Assembly (NCBI GenBank): GCA_964035575.1
Contig: OZ037928.1
Location: 248,001-312,000, forward strand
Direction: 5' to 3'
Source: Rhynchopus sp. YZ270_cl-10
Lineage: Eukaryota; Euglenozoa; Diplonemea; Diplonemida; Diplonemidae
Length of the DNA: 64,000 nucleotides
In this document: piece after piece, positions 41,657-50,764 of the stretch
Layout of the letters: the number at the start of each line of letters is the position of its first letter
Position numbering within the stretch: position 1 is the first letter of the stretch
Made by a program: the position numbers and the translations under genes
The notes under the pieces: generated by a model
Told to the model about the DNA's origin: nothing
The model's database searches: none
The model's input: the letters and a program-made list of their open reading frames with translations, nothing else

Positions 41657-42826
41657 TCAACGGCAGCCAGGCGCAGGTGAGAAAGTGTAGCTGCACCGTA
41701 TCGTGGTCTGTCCCTGCGACAGTCTCGGTCGCTTGCAGTCTTCGTCAGGTGATTCGTCTCGCTTCCGTTTCGGACGGGCATCCACAACAAGATGAAGCAG
41801 GCGCGCCTTCTGCACAGCGCTCGTCATAGCAGCACTGCACCCAGAGAGGCGGATGGTGTGTAAGCCAGACAGACCACTGCAGAAGTCGTGGCCAATGTGC
41901 TTAACACTGCTGAGTGAAGATAAGTCGAGGGCTGTTAAATTGAAGCACTCGTGGAGGAAGCAGTCCCCAACGTGTTCAAGGCTGCTGAGTGAAGACAGAT
42001 CCAGAGATGTCAAACTCAGGCATCCTCTGAGGAAATTGTCATCAACGTGCGTGAGACTCTTGAGTGAAGATAAGTCGACAGCTGTTAAGCTGGTGCAGTC
42101 GCCGAGGAAGTACTCCCCAACGTGCGTGAGACTGTTGAGTGAAGACAAGTCGAGAGCTGTGAAACTTTCACACGCCCGGAGGAACCACTGCCCAACGTGC
42201 GTGAGACTGTTGGATGAAGATAAGTCGAGAGATGTTAAACTGTCGCATTCCTGGAGGAAGCCGTTCCCAACGTGTGTGAGACTGTTGAATGAAGATAAGT
42301 CGAGAGATGTTAAACTGGTGCACCCCTGGAGGAAGGCGCGCCCAACGTGCGTGAGACTGTTGAGTGAAGATAAGTCAACAGCTGTTAAACTCCTGCAGCC
42401 CTGGAGGAAGTTGTCCTCAATGCGCGTGACAGTCGACACAGCACTCAGATCAAGTCGCGTTATCGATGTCTCGTCCAAGAAACAGTAGGGAATGACAGTC
42501 GTAACCTCCGCCTGCAGAAGCAAACACGCAACCTCAGGATCCCTCACACTCTTCAACCTCTCTGGCCTCAGGTCTGTCACACCCAACGCATGAAGCGCTG
42601 CTATGGCTTCACCCCTTTTTGTCGTCGTGAGGAAAATCGTGTCCCCAGCACTCAGCTGCGTCATGTCCGCTCCTTCGCCCATCACTTCGTCTCCGAAACT
42701 CATGCCAAAGCTATCTTCAGGCAGCCCCACTGCAGACGCCACCTTCCGCCGCATGTCCTCCACTGCGTCAGCCAGAGCCACCTCAATCACGTGTGTCTCG
42801 TCGCAAAACAGCACATTCAGATCCAT
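41657..42826 (-). CDS. LRR-10: ubiquitin-like/LRR protein with extended C-terminus
   Basis: The protein is 389 residues from the start at 42,826 (MDLNVLFCDETHV). The linker is of the TTTKRGEAIAALHALG type, shared with LRR-11, 13, 14 and 15. It has about 8 repeats and an HDFCSGLSGLHTIRLSGC cap. The tail PKRKRDESPDEDCKRPRLSQ is followed by 17 further residues, because the usual TGA stop reads GGA and translation continues to a stop at 41,657. Intact; the extension is probably a neutral stop loss. Confidence 0.83.
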   Translation of the reverse strand: MDLNVLFCDETHVIEVALADAVEDMRRKVASAVGLPEDSFGMSFGDEVMGEGADMTQLSAGDTIFLTTTKRGEAIAALHALGVTDLRPERLKSVRDPEVACLLLQAEVTTVIPYCFLDETSITRLDLSAVSTVTRIEDNFLQGCRSLTAVDLSSLNSLTHVGRAFLQGCTSLTSLDLSSFNSLTHVGNGFLQECDSLTSLDLSSSNSLTHVGQWFLRACESFTALDLSSLNSLTHVGEYFLGDCTSLTAVDLSSLKSLTHVDDNFLRGCLSLTSLDLSSLSSLEHVGDCFLHECFNLTALDLSSLSSVKHIGHDFCSGLSGLHTIRLSGCSAAMTSAVQKARLLHLVVDARPKRKRDESPDEDCKRPRLSQGQTTIRCSYTFSPAPGCR

Positions 42827-44014
42827 GATTTTGTGTTTTGTTGTGTGTTCTGAGCTCTGTTTGGTGGGATGTGGAGGACAAGACAACAAGCCTGTGGTCT
42901 TTTCAGTGTTGCCGGGGTTGCGACCCGCCGGATGTGAAGATCACACCAGGGGGTACTCTCCCTGTCTCGCTTTGCGTGGGAGAGAAAAGGCAATGTGTCG
43001 GTTGGGTAGCTATTTTATTTATTAATGTTGCATTTTGTGTTAGTTGGGCTTCCTGCTTCGTTCTCTGTTGTTAAATTCTTGCATTTTTTTTTCATTTTCT
43101 TTTTTTAGTGTAGATTGTAGCTCTTCCGTGTTAAAATAACTTATTTTTTTCTCGCTTTCACTGAATGTAAAAAGCTTTTTTTTTTCTGGATAAATTGTTT
43201 GGAGTAGTACTCGGGGTTGTGTTGCCACAGTTTGTGCATATCTCCACTGTCCAATTTCTGTTGTAATATCGACCACAATCTCCCTAACCCGACAAACGGG
43301 TTTCCGCACAACGAAAGTCATTATTTCATATACGTTCTAGAGTACTGAATAGGGAGTTCTGACAGTGTATCTTTAAAAAAAAAAATTGAAAATAAATAAT
43401 GAGAACGATGCCGTTGTGTAGGAAAGAAGATATAGCGGAGCACACTCTAGGGTGGCTACACTAATACAACCAAGTTTTCAAAGAAGAGAACTAGCAATGG
43501 AATGATGCGGGGTCAGCGGTCCGCGGGACAACCCTGTGGGTGAACCACGGGAGAAATCCCTGAGGTAACCGAAAAAGTGACCACCACTCCCCTCCCTTAG
43601 TGGAACCGTGGTTGAACCACGTGAATCCTCCTTGGGTGGGGGAACTGGGCTGCCGACCACCACCAGTAATGTTTGTCTTTGTTTTGGCATCTTTTTTTGT
43701 TTTGTTTTTGGAAAAAATTAAATTAGTTTTTTTTTTTGCAGGAAAAAAAAAATTTGCCTTTAGGCCCAACCAAGATCGTTTTAAGAAAGCAACCAAATTG
43801 AACATTTAGTTTTAAATTTTTATTTTTTGTCTTTTTTTGGTAAAAAAAGTGAACATTAAACCGCAGGTCAGCTAAATAGTGTACAGTGTTGGTTGTGACA
43901 CTTAGTGCGTCTCCCTCCCCCTTCCCCACCCCGTTCCCATTAACGTGTGTAATTCCGGGTGGTTAAAGAAAAAGAAAAAAATTATTGCGCCTCCACTCGA
44001 CGTTTGGATAAACG

Positions 44015-44086
44015 AAAGAAAAGTTTATAAGATGATCCTCAGCCTCTCGTGCTTAGTCACCTTTATCATATTCGTTATCGCACAGC
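44015..44086 (-). mobile_element. 72-bp 3' end of a LINE-3-type element
   Basis: Nearly identical to 62,836-62,906, covering the last few codons (CTGTGCGATAA), the short 3' untranslated region and the hairpin. A dead-on-arrival insertion or duplicated tail. Confidence 0.8.
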
Positions 44087-44418
44087 ATCCAAAGAAAACC
44101 AGAGGCGAAAGGGGGTTTTTTTTAAGAGTTTAAATTATTCTTGAACGTATCCCCACACTTAGTCACACAGGGGGGGAGTTTCGTTTCCACGCCCAACATC
44201 TTATGGCGGCAAGCGTTGCCACAGGGGGGAAAAAGAATAAACGAGGGTAAAAATTGAGTAAAGAAAACAAAAAAACCAAAAACTTTCCTTTATTGCATTA
44301 TCCCACCTGATGTTTTGACCCATGCTGTGTCCATTTTTTTGCTTTGGAGTTGTTTGCAGGAAGTTGCTACCGCCCACATCAGGCTGTTATTATTATAAAA
44401 AAAACCCCTCCCCTCTCT

Positions 44419-44688
44419 CGCACGACGGTGAAGTCAATGACATGACATGTGCTTTTACATGTAAAATGACATGTGAAAATAAGTGACATGTGCCACATGT
44501 CATTTTACATGTGCTCACATGTCATTTTACATGTACGGTAACAGGGTAACTGACCGTAAAGTGACTGTATCGGTGTACAACTTCATGTCATTTTACACGT
44601 AAAAGTGACATGGTACGCATGTCTAAAAAGTGACATGTAAATCACATGTCAAAAGCACATGTCATGTCATTGACTTCACCGTCGTGCG
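44419..44688. mobile_element. CACGACGG-terminal element E3 with ACATGT arrays
   Basis: Inverted ends CACGACGGTGAAGTCAATG at 44,421 and its exact complement ending at 44,686; the match extends at least 36 bp through GACATGACATGTGCTTTT. The flanks are CG on both sides (2-bp duplication). The interior is packed with TGACATGT / ACATGTCA in both orientations. Non-autonomous, 266 bp. Confidence 0.85.
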
Positions 44689-44850
44689 CTTCGAGATCTT
44701 AAACAGATCTTCGACACAAAACCCTCCCCTATCATCCCCTAATGCATGAAGCGCTTCAATAACTTCGTCTTCGTCTTCATCTTCGTCACCTCAATGGCAT
44801 CACCCTACGCACCCCCTCTCCAACTCTCTGTCCCATGCCTCTTTTTTATC

Positions 44851-47800
44851 CTAAAAATCATACAGCGCGAGCTCATCCTCTTCATTCTCTTGCGCCTGCT
44901 CCTTGATATGCCACGAGGTGATCTCATGCGCCAACTTCACATCAGCCTCCAGGTCACTTAGCTGCAACGGCTTCCCTGTGAAGGGACAGGTACAGCCCGC
45001 CTGGTCTATCCACTTCTCGATCGACTCCCTCTCAAAGACGTGCCCATGCGGCGACCGCACCGGCTGCTTCATCAGATGCCCATTGAGGGAACACCTGAAA
45101 CGGGCTGGCGCATCGCCTTCCGCTTGAACGTACTGTTGTGCCTCGGATTCCACCTTGGGGCGGACCAAGACGTCGTCCATCAACACTGGCTGAAGGTCAT
45201 TTCCTGATTCTGGCTCATCATCCCGCGACTTCTGCACCCTAGTAGGATCTGGTAGGTCCCCCAGGAGACGGTATTCATCAGGGATGCCAGGTGCCCCCGT
45301 GGTGTCGGTGGAGAGGGAGCCCTGGTTTTCGATGGCGTCGTGCAGAAGGTCGCTGACAATGGAGAAGCTCGTGACGTCGCGGGCAAGCATGGAGTCAGTG
45401 GTCTTGTGGAAGTGCTGCTGGAGGATGGTGAGGTCCTTGTTGGAGAGTGCGAGGAGCATGCCGCAGAGGGACGACCGGATGGTCTCTGTCGTGCATGCGC
45501 TTGGCAGGTGTTGCGCTGTGTGTGTGTGTGGTTGAGAATAGGTGAGGGCTATCCCTAGCAGTTGGCGTATAGCACCATGTGTGTGGTTGATGTAATATAG
45601 GGGGTAATTGGTGTGCACTGTAGCCCAAAAAATGTGTGTGTTTGATAGATTTAGAGTGGGTAAAGCGCCTGAACGGAGTATTATCCCATTGTGGTTGATA
45701 ACGTAAAAAAAAGGGGGTAATTCTTGCATAATTCTTGCCCCACTTTGTGTTTGATGACACATTTAGGGGTCGTGGTGTGTATGAGAGGAGGGGGTGTTTG
45801 AGAGCAGTCGGGATATAGCACCATGTTGTGTGTGTTTGAAAACGGAATATAGGGGGTAATTCGTGCACCCTAGCCCCACTTTGTGTGTTTGATGACCAAT
45901 TTAGGGGTCGTGGTGTGTATGAGGGGAGGGAGGGGGTGGGGCAAAGAGAGGGAAGGACGTACCGCTGGGAAGCTTCTCCTCGCCTGCAAGACTGTCGATG
46001 TTCACGTTGAACTGAAGCAGCGCTGCGTACACTTTCAGGTTGGGGCTGATGAACTCAATCTGGGGTGTTTTGGAAGAAGTTAGCAAATCTCAAAAGAGAA
46101 GTTGAATACAAAACGTCAACACCGTTCCATTGGGCGGACGCACTGTTCCCCCGCAAAAGTTGTTTTTAAAAAATATCCTGACCATACCGGCAGCTTCATG
46201 AGGTCGTAGGAGAAGGAATTTATTGAGCGTATGTTGCGTCCGTACGAACCCATATGGAAGGTACACAGCGCGAGCGACCTGAGGGACACCAGCAGGCCCT
46301 GCACACATTCCTTAGGGAGGTCTGCGCCGGGCCGCGGTGGCGGCTGCAGCGGGTTGAAGGCCTCTGTCACGTTCATCTTCTCCTCGTGGATCTCGTAGCA
46401 GAGAGCTACCTGCTGGATGAGCTTGCACACATACGGCAGCACGACCTGGTCGACCCAGCTCGTTGACGTCGCGACGTGCTGCCGGAACGACGTGGCCTGC
46501 TGCGTCGCGTAGTTGTACACATTCGTGATAAACTTCATTATCGAAATACACGCCACGTGTATCACAGGCAGCACGGGGCCTTCCTGTGGAGGAAGAAGGT
46601 GGGGATTGAGGTATGGTAAAAAGGTGAAAATTTTCGTTGATTGCTCAATTACCCTGTTTGAGGGGTGATTGGCGACCGTATCTGAGGAACTATTTCTCCT
46701 TTAAGCTACGCTTGTAGGAATAAAAACAAAAAAGAAAAGTTTATAAGATTGACCCTAAGCCTCTCGTGATTAGTCACCTTGAGTGATAAGGACTAAGCAA
46801 GCAGGCTTTGCGCTCCCTTAGTTGTCTAGATGTATTGGATGTGCTGCACAGTTGTGCATATGGGCTGCAGGTGGCTGCATGGTTAGGCGTTGTTGTTGTC
46901 ATGTGGTGTTGTGTAATGCCTAGTGAGGGTAATTCTTGCGCAGAATATGACCCTTCCATGTGGTGTTGTGTATTGTGGCATACCTGCAGCAGATGTGGTG
47001 CTATCGCGTGAGCTACCACGCGCACCATCTGTAGCCGTTTCGTCAGTTTGCAGATGTGATTTATTTTATCTTCGAAGTCCTGTTTTTTTTGTTTTGTTTT
47101 GTTTTGTTGCCACATAATTTTCCACATACCGTCAACGCGCGTTCTTTCACCTGCTCACACGGGTCGGACGAGAAGAATGTGGAGGGATGGGTGAACCCAA
47201 GCATCGCACTCATGCAGTTCACTCTGTTTGGGGGAAAAAAGAAGTCTGCAATACTGTGGCTGAAGGGGTGCTATTATCTGCTATTTTGGGGGTCGCCTGC
47301 CACACCAAATACAATACTTACAACATCAGACAAGATGACACCCTTCTCTTGCCCCTCACTGCTTAGTCAGCCTTTTTGATCCTTTTTGATCAATCGTTAC
47401 AGCGTTGTAACGTACGTTTCTCACCCAAAGAATAGTTATTGAGACAACAACGGACACCACGTCTAGGGGGGAGTGTGCAAGTTTGTTTGCTTTTATTTTT
47501 GCTACTCTGTTTGTTATTGGGTGATCTATGATCGTCTCCAGAGACACGTAACAGGCTGTGAGAGCTTGCTGAGAGTTAGTGAAAAAAATCTCTCCCCGTT
47601 CATTAGATCACCCAAACGTTTTGTATTGTATTTCACAATTCAAACAAAACAAAGGGGGGGCATTGATTAAAGGGGGGGCTAGGTGCACAAACCTGAGCTC
47701 AAACTCATAGGGCGGTTCTTTGAGGAGTATAGCGAGGAGGAGTTGGACGGCAAACTGCACGTTCCCATCGGCGAAGTCGAGCACGTCTGGTGCACGCACC

Positions 47801-47997
47801 TTGTAGTGCTGCACTCTGCACAGGAGTACCAGCATGTGCTCGCTCATGCGGCCCAGCTCTGCGTCAAACGGCATCGTGCCCTCCACCTTCATAGAGGTCT
47901 CCATGTTCACATCGATGTATTTGACTGTGAAGAAAAAAGTGATTGCATTTGGGAATCTGTTGTATTGTAGTAGGCCCTCTAATGCCACCGGTGCAGG

Positions 47998-48042
<45 letters not shown>

Positions 48043-48902
48043 TTCTTATTAAAGACGCGCATGAATGGACCAATGAGATTCCTTCTGTCCCTATCTACTA
48101 TCTGGCGAAACAGCAGTCAAGGGAACGGGCTTGAAACTGTCAGCGGGCCGAAGGCGAATATAGAAGAAAATAGGCGAATATGATATTCGCCCAATATTCG
48201 GATCCAAATATAGGGTGAACATACGAAATTCGCCCTTTGAGGTATGCCTAGGGAGGGGTGTGGGGGGGTGTGGGTTTGCATACTTGCGGAAAATATTGCG
48301 TCTCGCGCGCGTTTGTACATAGCGCAGTTGTTGAGAACCAGGAGCAGACGGGTCTTGGTGTGCTCGTGGATGTCGTCCCTGTTGAGCTGCTCCACGACCA
48401 TCTTCAGGAAGCTTTCGAACACCTCTGGCTCGTACTTCCCTTGGTTCAGGAACACTGCTGCATCTTCGGTACTGTCGATGAGATTGCGCACCTGAAAAAA
48501 GGGGGAGTTTTGAGTAAAAGGGAGAAAAAGGGGGAGTTCCACCTGATTTTTACCCCGCGAAAAGGCCAAACCCCACCCATTTTCCCCAGCCTTTACGCGA
48601 GTTTGAGTAAGGGAGAAAAAAAGGGGGGAGTTGATATTGAAAAAAAAGGTTGGAACGCTTACCCAGATATCACACTTTTCGAAAAACGAAAACAAGCAAG
48701 CTTCTGTTTTTTTTTTTTTCAATCCGTTTTGTTTGCCCTGCAGCGCTGCCTCCAATCTTTTTAGAATTGACAACAAGTTGTTTTATCAAAAAAAAACAAA
48801 AAAACTGCCACACAACTCCTGACATACCTCCCCGTCTGTGATGACCGCCCCATTGCCAACAAGCTTCCCTAGGGTCTCTTCAGCCTCGTCTATCGATGCC
48901 AT
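44851..48902 (-). CDS. U-box protein, eight-exon gene model, 603 residues
   Basis: Exons on the minus strand: 48,902-48,828; 48,491-48,284; 47,924-47,693; 47,223-47,130; 47,028-46,984; 46,583-46,188; 46,059-45,963; 45,515-44,851. All joins keep frame (1,812 nt). Donors are GTATGT, GTATGC, GTTTGT, GTATGT, GTATGC, GTATGG and GTACGT; all acceptors are AG. Exon 5 is the least certain. Residues about 1-450 are helical and repeat-like, perhaps ARM-like. The C-terminal U-box reads FRCSLNGHLMKQPVRSP, HGHVFERESIEKWI, CPFTGKPL, followed by an acidic end. U-boxes recruit E2 enzymes, so a ubiquitin-ligase role is inferred; the substrate is unknown. It starts MASIDEAEETLGKLVG. Introns 2 and 5 carry an rRNA fragment and a LINE tail. 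Confidence 0.82.
45516..45962 (-). repeat. Intron 7 of U-box gene with internal duplication
   Basis: ATTTAGGGGTCGTGGTGTGT occurs at about 45,761 and 45,899 within copies of a roughly 140-bp unit. The intron also has GT/CA-rich stretches next to the acceptor. Confidence 0.6.
46731..46783 (-). mobile_element. LINE-3-like 3' tail in intron 5
   Basis: Matches the tail at 62,836-62,885 (AAAAGTTTATAAG, CTAAGCCTCTCGTG, TAGTCACCTT) with a few changes, but not the coding part. A SINE or LINE remnant that carries only the hairpin tail. Confidence 0.6.
47999..48150 (+). rRNA. Fragment of large-subunit rRNA gene within an intron
   Basis: The plus strand contains GGGAGTAACTATGACTCTCT and TAAGGTAGCCAAATGCCTCG, then GACGCGCATGAATGG, TGTCCCTATCTACTATCTGG and GGGAACGGGCTTG. 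These are the strongly conserved segments of 25S/28S rRNA around the domain IV-V junction. The segment of about 150 bp lies antisense in intron 2 of the U-box gene. It differs from typical eukaryotic sequence at variable positions (CTTCTTATTAAAGACG). The ends are abrupt. Most likely an rRNA pseudogene fragment; a separately transcribed rRNA piece is less likely. Confidence 0.88.
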
Positions 48903-50669
48903 GACCTATGACCTATAACCTCCTAAACCCTACACTCACCCCACCACCAAAAACGCTGTATAAATTGCAAAATAGAAGGGGAAAAAAGAAGGGAAAAAAT
49001 GGGACTTAGTTCAGTAGATTACCCTGCTTAGAAAGAGGGGCAAGGGCTCGGGGGGGGGGGAAAGATTGAAAAAAAGCCCGTTTGTGTATGTGTATATGAG
49101 AGTGGTGCAGTGTGTGTGTGTGTATATGTTGTGTGCCACCTGAGAGAGTGAGGAGTTTTTTTTGGGGAAATTTTTTTGTAAGATGAACCGAAGACTCTGT
49201 GCTTAAGTCACCCTTACAGCGACGAAAGAGTGAAAGGGTTGGGAAAGGAGGGGGGTGATTTGGTGGTATTTAACAAAACATTTTACTAAAAGACTTTTGT
49301 TGGTACAAAGGGTGTTATGTGGTGGAGATACAAAGAGAGCACGGCGGATTAGTCAGGTGAACTACTAGTGAAACTACTAGTCGTAACGACTAGTGCTACA
49401 CTGGTGGTGTTACTGGTGTAACACTAGTTGTAAAACACCAGTCATTTGGACGAGTAGCACTACCAGTAGTCTTCTCTGACTAGTCCGCCGTGAGGGTGGA
49501 AAGGGGGGCAGGGCAGGGGGTGTGTGTCTCCCCTCCTGCCTCGACTGGAAAAACAAAAACTAGAGTTACATAAAAAATACACTGTACTTTCCGAGAAACA
49601 AAACAAAAAAGGAGTGACCCACTCGGTGTCACGTAAGACGCGTGTAAAAGGGGGAAAAGGTGAAAAGTGAACCAGAACCACCTCATCGCTTTCAATAGGC
49701 AGACACAGAGAGCAGTTCTGCAGGTTATCGGGGGGGGGGAAAAAACCCCCCTCGCTCCCTCGGAGAGAGGCACTTCATTTTGGCATGCACACGGTTACCC
49801 ACGAGTTCTTTCTTTTAAAAAAAAAACGCAGGTACATGAAATCATTGCTGATTTGCATCTACTTTTGCACCACAAAAAAGAAGAGTTGAAAATGTTGTTT
49901 GATTATTGGTGCTCCCTGACAACCCCATTTTGCGTACTTAATGCAGTTCTACATCCAAAAAAAGGGTTCTTTGAAAACTATGACAACGTGCATCCCCGCG
50001 AACGAGTAATGCACGTGACCCGCCCTCCCCTGTTCACGTTTCGTGGAAACCGCTGATACGTCGTTCTTTTGTTAGAAATACGCAAACTTACAAAAATAAA
50101 AATAACTGAAGAAAAATTACCACACCCTCCCCAACGATATATAGCTCTGCGCAGTCAAGCGAGACGGAATAAAAGGGTGAAGATGAGAGTGCAAATAAAA
50201 AACGCCCTCTGTGAAGCAGAGGTGCACTGTCACTCCACAGGTTATCGAGAAGAATTAGATTCATATACTTTCAGTTCACAGAATTGAAAGTATGGGAAGA
50301 AGAAAAAAAAACACCCCCCGCCTCCCAACTCCCTTCACAAATACTTTTTCTTCCTTTTCTTTCTTCTTGAAATAAAAAAAAACAAAATGACGGACGTCAG
50401 GCACACCACCATTGCTCTTTTTTTGTGTTTTGTGTGAACTACATACTTTGTTTTTTCCCCCCCATCTCCATTACACCAATTTTCTTCTTCTTACAAATAA
50501 CCTTTACAAACAATCTGCACCTCCTGCAGAATCGGGCCTTTCCCTCACCCTTCCCCCCTCAACTCCAAAACCCAACCTAACAAACCGCAAAAGCTCGGGA
50601 AGTCGGAAGCACACCCTCCCCGGGTCCCATGGGACTATAGTGCCTCCCTCCCTCCCCCTCCCTAGGAGG
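48903..50669. other. Intergenic region with foldback element and LINE-tail relic
   Basis: 49,171-49,216 resembles the LINE-3 hairpin tail (GTAAGATGAACC, GCTTAAGTCACC). 49,340-49,492 is element E4. 49,500-50,640 is mixed-composition sequence with short frames and no recognised domains. No gene is called. Confidence 0.45.
49338..49494. mobile_element. CACGGCGG-terminal element E4 with ACTAGT/CACTGG motifs
   Basis: CACGGCGGATTAGTCAG at 49,340 faces CTGACTAGTCCGCCGTG ending at 49,492 (16 of 17 pair), flanked by AG on both sides. The 153-bp interior has ACTAGT palindromes and CACTGGTG/CACCAGT pairs, so nearly the whole element folds back. Confidence 0.8.
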
Positions 50670-50750
50670 TCAATTATCACCTGTCATATTTTTAACTAGT
50701 AACACCACCTGTCATATCACCTGTCATGGCCATAACTAGTCCGTCGTGTG
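50670..50750. repeat. Orphan E1-type terminus
   Basis: 81 bases identical in reverse complement to 7,771-7,851, ending CATAACTAGTCCGTCGTGTG. No facing partner terminus was found nearby. It lies about 15 bp beyond the stop codon of the EF-hand gene. Confidence 0.85.
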
Positions 50751-50764
50751 TTCGAGCTCCCCCA

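Larger units (their letters stand above)
42827..44850. other. Non-coding region with transposon fragments
   Basis: 42,840-42,960 is the LRR upstream region. 43,490-43,640 holds inverted GTGAACCACGGG and CCGTGGTTGAACCACG motifs like those in the hAT element. 44,015-44,086 is a LINE-3 3' end fragment. 44,141-44,385 is a dispersed repeat. 44,421-44,686 is element E3. 44,741-44,790 is a relic coding DEDEDEDEVIEALHALG on the minus strand, resembling the LRR linker. The rest is A/T-rich without genes. Confidence 0.55.
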
